A DNA stretch of 21,339 nucleotides from Desulfuromonadaceae bacterium GWC2_58_13 (GTDB taxonomy: Bacteria; Desulfobacterota; Desulfuromonadia; Desulfuromonadales; Trichloromonadaceae): positions 1-21,339 of the forward strand of contig MHXM01000152.1 of NCBI GenBank assembly GCA_001825565.1, read 5' to 3'. A program made the position numbers and the translations under genes. The stretch's first letter is position 1, and every line of letters starts with the position of its first letter. Below, one piece after another: positions 1-6,684 of the stretch. The notes under the pieces were generated by a model that did not search any database, was not told where the DNA came from, and worked only from the letters and a program-made list of their open reading frames with translations.

Positions 1-753
1 CGTCGCGGTCACGATGCCCAGATCATCCAAAAAGTCAAAACGTACCTTAAAGACCACGACACCAGCGGACTCGACATCAGCATCAAAAGACCCGACGATG
101 CCATGAAAATCTCCTGTGAGAGAGCCCGCGCCGGTAAAGACACCATTTCGGTTACCGGTAATGCCCTGCGCGATTATCTGACCGACCTGTTCCCGATTAT
201 TGAACTGGGCACCAGCGCCAGGATGCTTTCCATCGTTCCGCTCCTCAATGGCGGCGGGCTGTTCGAAACAGGCGCCGGCGGCTCCGCTCCCAAGCACGTT
301 GAGCAGTTCCTCAAGGAAGGTCACCTGCGTTGGGATTCACTGGGCGAATACTGTGCATTGGTTCCCTCTCTCGAACATATCGCCAACCGGACTAAAGACG
401 CAAAAATCCAGATGTTTGCCGACACCCTTGATCAGGGCGTTACCAAATACCTGGAAAATGGCCGTGCACCTTCACGCAAAGTAAATGAAATCGATAACCG
501 CGGCAGCAGTTTCTACCTTGCTATGTACTGGGCCCAAGCCTTGGCCATGCAGACCCAAAACGCTGAACTGAAAGCACGTTTCACCAAAGTAGCAGCGGAG
601 CTCGAAACCAACGAAGCCAAAATCAATGCAGAATTGCTCGGCGCTCAGGGCAAGCCGGTTGACATCGGTGGTTATTACCGCCCCGATGTCGCCAAAACCG
701 AAAAAGCCATGCGCCCCAGCGCAACCCTGAACGCAATCATTGACGCAATGTAA
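1..753 (+). CDS. icd: Isocitrate dehydrogenase (NADP+), monomeric type, 3' part only
   Basis: The reading frame is open from base 1, so the gene begins before the window and only the last 250 codons are seen. Monomeric (IDH-II) NADP-isocitrate dehydrogenases are about 740 residues and oxidatively decarboxylate isocitrate to 2-oxoglutarate in the cytoplasm as part of the TCA cycle. Recognisable family stretches are ISVTGNALRDYLTDLFPI, ELGTSARMLSIVPLLNGG and GLFETGAGGSAPKH, followed by the RGSSFYLAMYWAQALA segment near the end. The ATG at 103 is internal and is not the start, because similarity continues upstream of it. The gene lies directly ahead of mdh and the kor genes, which fits a TCA-cycle cluster. 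The family call is from recognition of these motifs, not from a search. Confidence 0.93.
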   Translation, partial: RRGHDAQIIQKVKTYLKDHDTSGLDISIKRPDDAMKISCERARAGKDTISVTGNALRDYLTDLFPIIELGTSARMLSIVPLLNGGGLFETGAGGSAPKHVEQFLKEGHLRWDSLGEYCALVPSLEHIANRTKDAKIQMFADTLDQGVTKYLENGRAPSRKVNEIDNRGSSFYLAMYWAQALAMQTQNAELKARFTKVAAELETNEAKINAELLGAQGKPVDIGGYYRPDVAKTEKAMRPSATLNAIIDAM

Positions 754-772
754 ACAACCGGAGTAAAGCTGG

Positions 773-805
773 CAGCATCGGGGTGACAGGGTTACCCCGA
801 TGCTG
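773..805 (+). terminator. Hairpin between icd and mdh (terminator-like or mRNA processing/stability element)
   Basis: A perfect 12-bp stem, CAGCATCGGGGT (773-784) with ACCCCGATGCTG (794-805), encloses a 9-nt loop. It is followed by TAATTTCATTT, not a continuous T tract. It may be a weak terminator for icd, or it may set the relative levels of icd and mdh in a shared transcript. I found no clear promoter between it and mdh, which favours the second reading. Confidence 0.55.
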
Positions 806-838
806 TAATTTCATTTCCCAACATAAGGAGAGAAAACC

Positions 839-1792
839 ATGGCAAGACCGAAAATCGCTCTTATCGGTGGTGGACAGATCGGTGGCGTATTGGCTCAACT
901 CTGCGCCCTGCGTGAACTTGGTGACGTAGTACTGTTCGACATCGTTGAAGGGTTGCCCCAGGGCAAGTGTCTCGACCTCGCCGAAGCATCCCCGGTTGAC
1001 GGCTTTGACGTTTGCCTCAAAGGTACCAATGATTACAAAGACATCGAAGGCTCGGCCGTGGTCATCGTGACCGCCGGTCTGCCCCGCAAACCGGGCATGA
1101 GCCGTGACGACCTGATCGAAGTCAACAGCAAGATCATGACTTCCGTCGCCGAAGGCATCAAAAAATACGCTCCCAAAGCGTTCATCATCGTCATCTCCAA
1201 TCCTCTCGATGCAATGGTTACCCTCTGCCAGAAAATTACCGGCTTCCCCTATGAGCGCGTTATCGGCCAGGCTGGGGTTCTCGACTCGGCTCGCTTCAAA
1301 GCCTTCATCGCTTGGGAACTGGGCGTTTCGGTTAAAGACGTAATGGCCATGACCCTTGGTGGTCACGGCGATGACATGGTGCCCCTGGTTCGTTACGCCA
1401 GCGTTCAGGGCATTCCGGTCATGGAACTTCTTGAGCAGAAATACGGCAGCGCCGCCAAGGCCACTGAGGTCATGGAAGCCATGGTTAAACGTACCCGTGG
1501 CGCCGGCGGCGAAGTTGTCGCCCTGCTCAAAACCGGTAGCGCCTTCTACAGCCCGGCTTCTTCCGCTATCGCCATGGCCGAATCGATCATCAAGGACCAG
1601 AAGCGGGTTCTGCCGACCTGCGCCTTCCTGAACGGCGAATTCGGCGTCAAAGGCTACTATGTTGGCGTTCCTTGTGTCCTCGGTGAAAAAGGTATCGAAA
1701 AAATCCTCCAGTTCAAACTGGACGCCACCGAGCAGGCCATGATGGATAAATCCGTTAACGCGGTCAAAGAACTCGTTGGCAGCATGAAGTAA
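839..1792 (+). CDS. mdh: Malate dehydrogenase (NAD+), LDH-like type
   Basis: The 317-residue product interconverts malate and oxaloacetate with NAD in the cytoplasm, a TCA-cycle step. The N-terminal Rossmann nucleotide loop IGGGQIGG is seen at residues 9-16. VTAGLPRKPGMSRDDL (about 79-94) carries the substrate-binding arginines of the active-site loop, ISNPLDAMVT follows (about 120), then DSARFK, and the catalytic histidine motif GGHGDDMVP lies near residue 175. Length is normal for the family. AAGGAG lies 8 nt before the ATG, which supports this start. It lies 85 bp after icd and is closed by a terminator hairpin. L-lactate dehydrogenase is the main alternative for this fold, but the RKPGM loop is that of malate dehydrogenases. 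Confidence 0.96.
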   Translation: MARPKIALIGGGQIGGVLAQLCALRELGDVVLFDIVEGLPQGKCLDLAEASPVDGFDVCLKGTNDYKDIEGSAVVIVTAGLPRKPGMSRDDLIEVNSKIMTSVAEGIKKYAPKAFIIVISNPLDAMVTLCQKITGFPYERVIGQAGVLDSARFKAFIAWELGVSVKDVMAMTLGGHGDDMVPLVRYASVQGIPVMELLEQKYGSAAKATEVMEAMVKRTRGAGGEVVALLKTGSAFYSPASSAIAMAESIIKDQKRVLPTCAFLNGEFGVKGYYVGVPCVLGEKGIEKILQFKLDATEQAMMDKSVNAVKELVGSMK

Positions 1793-1818
1793 TTTCAAGC
1801 AGTTTTGCCAAACCCAAG

Positions 1819-1849
1819 GAAGGGCAATGGCGACATTGCCCTTCTTTTC
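1819..1849 (+). terminator. Rho-independent terminator after mdh
   Basis: A perfect 11-bp stem (1819-1829 with 1834-1844) has a GCGA tetraloop and is followed by TTTTCT. It separates mdh from the downstream kor genes. Confidence 0.85.
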
Positions 1850-1977
1850 TGTAATTAGCGATTTTTTTCATGGCGCGAGTTAATTTAATGGCGCCGTATA
1901 CGGTCATGTGGTAGGATTTCGACGCTTTTCCTGGCGGTTACGCTGGCGTCAACTATCTAAAAAGGAGAACATTGGGA

Positions 1978-2169
1978 ATGAGCAGTGCGAAAATTGAGGT
2001 CATCGAAAAGTACTGCAAGGGGTGCGCGATTTGTGCTGAATTCTGCCCCACGCAGGTACTGGAGATGGATGCGTTTGTCGTTAAAGTTGCCAAGCCCGAG
2101 GCCTGCATCGCTTGCATGCAATGCGAACTTCGGTGCCCTGACTTTGCCATCAAGGTCCACAAAGATTAA
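1978..2169 (+). CDS. korD: 2-oxoglutarate:ferredoxin oxidoreductase, ferredoxin-like delta subunit
   Basis: This 63-residue protein has two clustered cysteine motifs, CKGCAICAEFCP and CIACMQCELRCP, each of the CxxCxxCxxxCP type. They bind two [4Fe-4S] clusters that pass electrons from the catalytic subunits to ferredoxin. Separate small delta subunits of this kind are usual in four-subunit 2-oxoacid:ferredoxin oxidoreductases. AAAGGAG ends 10 nt before the ATG at 1978; a TTG at 1972 is in frame but only 4 nt from that site, so the ATG is preferred. It is the first gene of korDABC, 23 nt before korA. The 1850-1977 upstream stretch holds a perfect 10-bp palindrome (1894-1903) but no promoter I can defend. 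Confidence 0.9.
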   Translation: MSSAKIEVIEKYCKGCAICAEFCPTQVLEMDAFVVKVAKPEACIACMQCELRCPDFAIKVHKD

Positions 2170-2192
2170 TTTTTTACGGGAGGACGGTTAAC

Positions 2193-3332
2193 GTGGCTAA
2201 AAAAGTTGCTCTTATTCAGGGGAATACTGCTTGCGCTCTCGGTGCTGTTTACGCCGGGTGCAATTTTTTCGGCGGCTACCCCATCACTCCGTCTACGGAA
2301 GTGGCCGAGGTTCTTTCCGAAGAGCTTCCCAAGGTAGGCGGTAAATTCATGCAAATGGAAGACGAAATCGCTGCCATGGCATCGATTATCGGTGCCTCGC
2401 TGGCGGGCGCAAAAGCCCTGACGGCGACCTCGGGCCCCGGCGTTTCCCTTAAACAGGAGCTGATCGGCTATGCCTGCATTGCCGAAGTCCCCTGCGTTAT
2501 CATCAACGTTATGCGCGGTGGTCCCTCGACCGGCATGCCGACCGGCCCCGGTCAGTCCGACGTGCAACAGGCCAAATGGGGTACCCATGGCGACCACGCC
2601 ACCATCGCCCTGGTACCGGCCTCGATTCAGGAAATCTTCACCGAAACGGTCCGGGCCTTCAACCTGGCCGAAAAATACCGGATGCCGGTTCAGGTTCTGT
2701 TCGACGAAATCGTCGGCCATATGCGTGAACCCATCACCTTCCCGGAACCGGGCGAGCTCGAAATCATCAATCGCACTGCGCCGACCGTTGCTCCGAAAGA
2801 TTACAAGCCTTACGACACTTCGTTTGGCGACGTTCCGCCGCTGGCCGCATTTGGCAGCGAATACCGTTTTCACGTCACCGGTCTGAATAAAGCCCAGGAC
2901 GGTTTCCCGACCACCAAAGCCGAATATGTCGACGCTGAAGAACGCCGTCAGGTTCGCAAGGTTGAATCCCCGGAAAACGCGGCCGCCATCGAGTCGAATG
3001 AAGAGTACCTTTGCGATGACGCCGAAGTGGTTGTTTTTGCCTATGGTTCCACTTCCCGCAGCGCCCGTTATGCGGTCAACGAACTGCGCAAGGAAGGGAT
3101 CAAAGCCGGCCTGTTCCGCCCCATCACGCTCTGGCCGTTCCCCGAAAAGCGCATTTCCGCGCTCGGTAAACAGGCCAAGGCGATCGTGGTTCCCGAAATG
3201 AACTTGGGACAGATGATTCTGGAAGTAGAGCGTGTTACCAAAGGCACTTGTGCCGTTGCCGGCGTAAACCGGGTCGATGGTGACCCTCTCAATCCCGGTG
3301 AGATCATGAAGAAGGTCAAGGAGGTAATGTAA
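2193..3332 (+). CDS. korA: 2-oxoglutarate:ferredoxin oxidoreductase, alpha subunit
   Basis: The 379-residue alpha subunit forms the active site with the TPP-binding beta subunit and oxidatively decarboxylates 2-oxoglutarate to succinyl-CoA, reducing ferredoxin. Family motifs seen are FFGGYPITPSTEVAE (near residue 25), QMEDEIAAMASIIGAS (about 52-67), TATSGPGVSLKQE and MRGGPSTGMPTGPGQSD (about 107-123). The C-terminal domain follows after a central linker. Translation probably starts at GTG with GGGAGG 9 nt upstream. Its stop overlaps the korB start (TAATG). The substrate is inferred from the icd-mdh neighbourhood; a branched-chain 2-oxoacid oxidoreductase is the closest alternative. Confidence 0.93.
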   Translation: MAKKVALIQGNTACALGAVYAGCNFFGGYPITPSTEVAEVLSEELPKVGGKFMQMEDEIAAMASIIGASLAGAKALTATSGPGVSLKQELIGYACIAEVPCVIINVMRGGPSTGMPTGPGQSDVQQAKWGTHGDHATIALVPASIQEIFTETVRAFNLAEKYRMPVQVLFDEIVGHMREPITFPEPGELEIINRTAPTVAPKDYKPYDTSFGDVPPLAAFGSEYRFHVTGLNKAQDGFPTTKAEYVDAEERRQVRKVESPENAAAIESNEEYLCDDAEVVVFAYGSTSRSARYAVNELRKEGIKAGLFRPITLWPFPEKRISALGKQAKAIVVPEMNLGQMILEVERVTKGTCAVAGVNRVDGDPLNPGEIMKKVKEVM

Positions 3333-4147
3333 TGTCGTACGATTATGATAAATGGCTCCGTCCCGGGAAGCTCCCCCACATCTGGTGCCCCGGTTGCGGA
3401 CACGGGATTGTCATGAAAGGCCTGATCCGGGCACTGGACATCTGCGGACTTGAGAAAAAAAATACCGCCATCGTTTCCGGTATCGGCTGCGCCAGCCGTC
3501 TCCCTGGTTACATTGATGCCAACACCCTGCATACCGCTCACGGACGGGCTGCCGCTTTCGCCACCGGCGTCAAGATGGCCAAGCCTGAAATGACCGTAAT
3601 CTGCTGCGGCGGCGACGGCGATGGAACCGCTATCGGCGGCAACCATTTCATCCACGCCTGCCGGCGCAACATCGACATGACCTACGTGTTGATGAACAAC
3701 CATATTTACGGCATGACCGGTGGCCAGTTCTCCCCCTGTACCCCCACTGGCGCCAAAGCGTCCACCACGCCCTATGGGAATCCCGATCCCATTTTCGACA
3801 TCAGCAAGCTGGCGATCGGCGCCGGCGCAACGTTTGTTGCCCGGACCACCGCTTTTCATGCTACCCAGATCGACAAGCTGATCGCCGAAGGGATCAAACA
3901 CAAGGGGATGGCTATCATCGAGGTCGTTGACGACTGCCCCACCACCTACGGCCGCCGTAACAAGTTCCGCAGTGTCATCGATATGATGAAGGTCCTCAAG
4001 GAAACTGCTGTACCGGTTGCCGCAGCCGCCAAGATGACTGCCGATCAGCTTGAAGGCAAGATTCTGACCGGCGTTCTGTACAAGGAAGACAAGCCCGAGT
4101 ACTGCGAACAATACGCCAAGGTCATTGCCAAGGCCCAAGGCGCCTGA
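3332..4147 (+). CDS. korB: 2-oxoglutarate:ferredoxin oxidoreductase, beta subunit (TPP-binding)
   Basis: The 271-residue beta subunit carries thiamine pyrophosphate. WCPGCGHGIV near the N-terminus and GIGCASRLPGY are characteristic. The TPP/Mg motif is GGDGDGTAIGGN at about residues 94-105, followed by NNHIYGMTGGQ, which completes the GDG-to-NN signature. Length is in the normal range for beta subunits that lack a fused ferredoxin domain. The ATG overlaps the korA stop by one base, and AAGGAGG lies inside the korA end, so the two are translationally coupled. It is followed 33 nt later by korC. Confidence 0.94.
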   Translation: MSYDYDKWLRPGKLPHIWCPGCGHGIVMKGLIRALDICGLEKKNTAIVSGIGCASRLPGYIDANTLHTAHGRAAAFATGVKMAKPEMTVICCGGDGDGTAIGGNHFIHACRRNIDMTYVLMNNHIYGMTGGQFSPCTPTGAKASTTPYGNPDPIFDISKLAIGAGATFVARTTAFHATQIDKLIAEGIKHKGMAIIEVVDDCPTTYGRRNKFRSVIDMMKVLKETAVPVAAAAKMTADQLEGKILTGVLYKEDKPEYCEQYAKVIAKAQGA

Positions 4148-4180
4148 ATCGGCAAACCGTGAACTAAGGAGAATGTAAAA

Positions 4181-4726
4181 ATGGCAAAAAGATATGAAAT
4201 CCGGTTTTCCGGGGCTGGCGGCCAGGGCCTGATCACTGCCGGCATCATCCTCGCGGAAGCGGCCGCCATCATCGAGGGGAAATTCGCCGCGCAGTCCCAG
4301 AGCTACGGTCCTGAAGCTCGCGGTGGCGCTTCCAAGTCCGAGGTCATCATTTCCGATGCGCCTATCGACTACCCCAAGGCAACCATCGTTGACGCCTGTC
4401 TGGCCATGACCCAAGAGTCCGCCGACAAGTACGCCAACGGCATTAAACCAGGCGGCGTTCTGCTTCTCGACACCGACTTCGTTAAAAATGAGCCCAAGGG
4501 AGATTTTAAAATCTATAAAATGCCGATCACGCGCACGGCCAAAGAAGACCTTGGCCGCGAAATCGTTGCCAACGTGGTTGCCCTTGGCGCCATGATTGCT
4601 CTAACTGGCGTGGTTTCTCGTGAAGCCGGCGAAAAAGCGGTTTTGGCCAAGGTTCCCGCAGCCTTTCTTGACCTGAATAAAAAGGCCTACAACCTGGGTT
4701 TTGAAAAGATCAAAGCACAGATGTAA
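4181..4726 (+). CDS. korC: 2-oxoglutarate:ferredoxin oxidoreductase, gamma subunit
   Basis: The 181-residue gamma subunit begins with the typical RFSGAGGQGLITAGIILAEA motif (about residues 8-27), then QSYGPEARGGASKSEV, both diagnostic of the POR/KOR gamma family. This domain contributes to CoA binding and assembly of the complex. AAGGAG lies 9 nt before the ATG. It closes the korDABC operon and is followed by a strong terminator. Confidence 0.93.
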   Translation: MAKRYEIRFSGAGGQGLITAGIILAEAAAIIEGKFAAQSQSYGPEARGGASKSEVIISDAPIDYPKATIVDACLAMTQESADKYANGIKPGGVLLLDTDFVKNEPKGDFKIYKMPITRTAKEDLGREIVANVVALGAMIALTGVVSREAGEKAVLAKVPAAFLDLNKKAYNLGFEKIKAQM

Positions 4727-4751
4727 CAAACAGCGAAAAGATCAAAACAGA

Positions 4752-4787
4752 GCCCCCCCGAAGCAATTGCTTCGAGGGGGCTTTTTT
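4752..4787 (+). terminator. Rho-independent terminator after korC
   Basis: A 13-bp stem with one C-A mismatch (4752-4764 with 4769-4781) and an AATT loop is followed by TTTTTT. It lies between the convergent korC and fbp genes. On the minus strand it is followed by CTCTGTTTT, so it may also slow transcription coming from fbp. Confidence 0.92.
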
Positions 4788-4806
4788 AGCAGTACAACAA
4801 AAAATT

Positions 4807-5748
4807 TTATCCTTGTCGGGCGATAAATTCTTCTGCCCTGGCCACATCGTCCTTGCAACCGATGAAAACCGGCGCACGATCATCGATGCTCTGCGGCTTC
4901 AGATCAAGAATGCGTTCCCGCCCCGTCGAGGCCGCGCCGCCTGCCTGTTCAATCAGAAATGCCATCGGATTGAGTTCAAAAATCAGACGTAACTTGCCAT
5001 TGGCGGCATTCTGCAGATGAGGATACAGGAAAATACCTTTCCCCTTCATGAGGATTTGATTGATATCCGGCACGAAACCGCCGCTATAGCGAAGCTTGGA
5101 ACCACGGGCCTCAAGATCCTGGACAAAACTTTCGGTGCCGGCACTGTAGAGATTACGCTGGCCCCCGGGGGCATGGATCCCCCCGAGCTGGGACATGGTA
5201 ACATTTTCCCGCACCAGGGTATATTCCATCAGGGCGTTCATGGCAAACTCATAAACGCCGTGGCCGGTGGAGTAAACCAAGGTGTTGCGCGGCCCGTAAA
5301 GAATATACATGGCGGCCACTTGATTGCGGCCCGGCTGAAGAAGATCTCCGCCTTCGTAGATAGAAACGATGGTCCCAACGGCCAGGTTAACATCGACCAG
5401 AGAGGAACCGTCCAATGGATCGTAGGCCACCGAGTATTTTCCCTCATAGTCACTGGACACCGAAATGATATCGGGAGACTCCTCGGAAAGGATGTTGGCA
5501 ACCACTCCGGAATTAATCAAGCGCTTGCGTAAAATCCGGTCGGAAAGGACATCCAGGGCCAGTTGTTCCTCGCCATAAAGATTGGACGTCCCGGCAACAC
5601 CCAGATCGCCAGTACGAATCGAATTGACGATATACTTTGACGCATCGGCAATTTCGCAGATCAGGCGGGTCAGGTCGCGATTTTCAGCCACTTCCCGCAA
5701 ATGTCGGCGCAGGTCGATTTGAAATTTGGTTTTGCCAGGTTCCACCAT
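4807..5748 (-). CDS. fbp: Fructose-1,6-bisphosphatase, class I
   Basis: The 313-residue enzyme hydrolyses fructose 1,6-bisphosphate to fructose 6-phosphate, the committed step of gluconeogenesis. The metal-binding motif DPLDGSSLVDVNLAVG is seen, followed by SGGFVPDINQILMKGKG and the late YP...AGGAASTGRERILDL region, in normal order for class I enzymes. An in-frame ATG 13 codons upstream (5787) is rejected: AAGGAG lies 6 nt before the ATG at 5748, and the extra residues do not resemble the family. For an organism oxidising acetate or other C2 compounds this gene gives the route from TCA intermediates to sugars. It is convergent with korC. Confidence 0.95.
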   Translation of the reverse strand: MVEPGKTKFQIDLRRHLREVAENRDLTRLICEIADASKYIVNSIRTGDLGVAGTSNLYGEEQLALDVLSDRILRKRLINSGVVANILSEESPDIISVSSDYEGKYSVAYDPLDGSSLVDVNLAVGTIVSIYEGGDLLQPGRNQVAAMYILYGPRNTLVYSTGHGVYEFAMNALMEYTLVRENVTMSQLGGIHAPGGQRNLYSAGTESFVQDLEARGSKLRYSGGFVPDINQILMKGKGIFLYPHLQNAANGKLRLIFELNPMAFLIEQAGGAASTGRERILDLKPQSIDDRAPVFIGCKDDVARAEEFIARQG

Positions 5749-5859
5749 TGAGCACTCCTTATCTACTTGGTAAACAGTAAAAAACACAATAATTTTTGAA
5801 CTTTAAATCAAAATAGTTGGCCCGGCAAGAGTAAAGTCCCGATTTCGGTATCCAACCCA

Positions 5860-5887
5860 TTGACTTAGAATTTCATAATGTTATTAT
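5860..5887 (+). promoter_or_regulatory. Sigma70-type promoter for the 122-aa protein gene
   Basis: TTGACT (5860-5865) and TATTAT (5882-5887) are separated by 16 bp; each differs from consensus by one base. The start codon lies about 35 nt downstream with GGGAGGA as ribosome site. Confidence 0.65.
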
Positions 5888-5922
5888 CAGCTAAATTTTT
5901 TTAAAATTTCAGGGAGGAACAA

Positions 5923-6291
5923 ATGCACGAAGAATCCGGACAACCTAGCGAAAAAAAATCGAATATCCAAAACCTGTGGGATACGACACTCAAAACGGTT
6001 CAGGATGCCATAAAAAATGCCATCCAACCAGCCACCCGCTACGTTCTGGCAACGCAGAAAAAGATTGAGCTGTTCCTTTTAACCAGAAAACTTTCCGCTG
6101 CTCAAAATGACTTCGGGAAACTGGTTGATAAGGCAAGAGAATCAGGTCTGGCCAATGTTTTTGAGAATTCCGAAGTAAAATCCGCGCTTGACAATCTTGA
6201 CCAACTCAAGCAAACCGCTTCCAAACTTACCCAGGAAATCGACGAGCTTCAAAAACCTATCGCACCGGTCGAAGATGCGCCCAAAGAATAA
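5923..6291 (+). CDS. Small hypothetical protein, helical/coiled-coil
   Basis: I do not recognise this 122-residue protein. It is rich in Lys, Glu, Gln, Asn and Ala and has no signal peptide or convincing membrane segment. Heptad-like spacing of Leu/Ile/Val from about residue 40 to 110 (for example IELFLLTRKLSAAQ and LDQLKQTASKLTQEIDELQ) suggests one or two long amphipathic helices. The C-terminus is acidic and Pro-rich. It has its own promoter, a good ribosome site (GGGAGG 7 nt before the ATG) and a terminator, so it is a real single-gene unit. The helical layout loosely resembles small stress or phasin-like proteins, but I would not assign that. Confidence 0.75.
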   Translation: MHEESGQPSEKKSNIQNLWDTTLKTVQDAIKNAIQPATRYVLATQKKIELFLLTRKLSAAQNDFGKLVDKARESGLANVFENSEVKSALDNLDQLKQTASKLTQEIDELQKPIAPVEDAPKE

Positions 6292-6297
6292 TTTTTG

Positions 6298-6360
6298 GCA
6301 TATGCGCTGAATGAAAAAAGGCCCCTGAAAAAGGGGCCTTTTTTCATTCAGCGCATATGC
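6298..6360. terminator. Bidirectional terminator: perfect 29-bp inverted repeat, 5-nt loop
   Basis: Bases 6298-6326 are exactly complementary to 6332-6360, with loop GAAAA. The core is GGCCCCT...AGGGGCC flanked by A6/T6 tracts, and AT-rich stem (GCATATGCGCTGAATG) continues outward. It can terminate the + strand 122-aa gene and the - strand 71-aa gene. The minus-strand gene's last four codons and its stop lie inside the right arm. Confidence 0.93.
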
Positions 6361-6563
6361 TTACGGGGCCGGGGAACACTATGCAGGTGTTCGTCTTTAT
6401 ATTCCCGGTCCCATCTTCGCATCGATTCGCAAATTTCGCTTTCGACATTTTCAAGTTCGGTGGCATGCCGATCCATAATCTTGAGATTTTCATCCAATCG
6501 TTCTAGATTCGTGTTGTGTTCGGGAGTGGTAATCATGCGTCCGTCTCTGTTCTCATCGGTCAT
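6348..6563 (-). CDS. Small hypothetical protein, 71 aa, charged
   Basis: I do not recognise this family. The product is short, highly charged and probably a single helix or helical hairpin: NLERLDENLKIMDRHATELE has leucine/isoleucine/methionine spacing typical of a coiled coil, and the C-terminus (PRPRKHMR) is basic. An in-frame ATG lies far upstream (6839), but GGAGG 5 nt before the ATG at 6563 fixes the start, and an extended -10 promoter lies just upstream. The 3' end overlaps the arm of the shared terminator palindrome. Confidence 0.65.
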   Translation of the reverse strand: MTDENRDGRMITTPEHNTNLERLDENLKIMDRHATELENVESEICESMRRWDREYKDEHLHSVPRPRKHMR

Positions 6564-6648
6564 GGTACCTCCTAACAGCAGGGAGCCCGCCGGCCTAAGC
6601 GACCCTTTGTCGAAACAGGCACGGCGAGCCGAAACAACCGTTTCTTGA

Positions 6649-6657
6649 ATTATAACA
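6649..6657 (-). promoter_or_regulatory. Extended -10 promoter for the 71-aa gene
   Basis: Read on the minus strand the sequence is TGTTATAAT, a perfect TATAAT with the TGn extension. I see no good -35 box. The start of transcription would be near 6642, leaving a leader of about 79 nt before the ATG at 6563. Confidence 0.5.
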
Positions 6658-6684
6658 CAATCCGTCAACCTGGAAACCCATGGT

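Noticed and set aside
737..1798. Long minus-strand open frame (353 aa) across mdh
   Set aside because: It is the complement of a clearly recognised malate dehydrogenase, has no family resemblance and no ribosome site; an effect of codon bias.
1894..1903. Palindrome CCGTATACGG upstream of korD as a regulator site
   Set aside because: It is only 10 bp, no promoter can be placed relative to it, and no known site matches it that I can name.
3068..4414. Minus-strand 448-aa open frame across korA-korC
   Set aside because: Antisense shadow of three recognised genes; composition is low-complexity and unlike any protein family.
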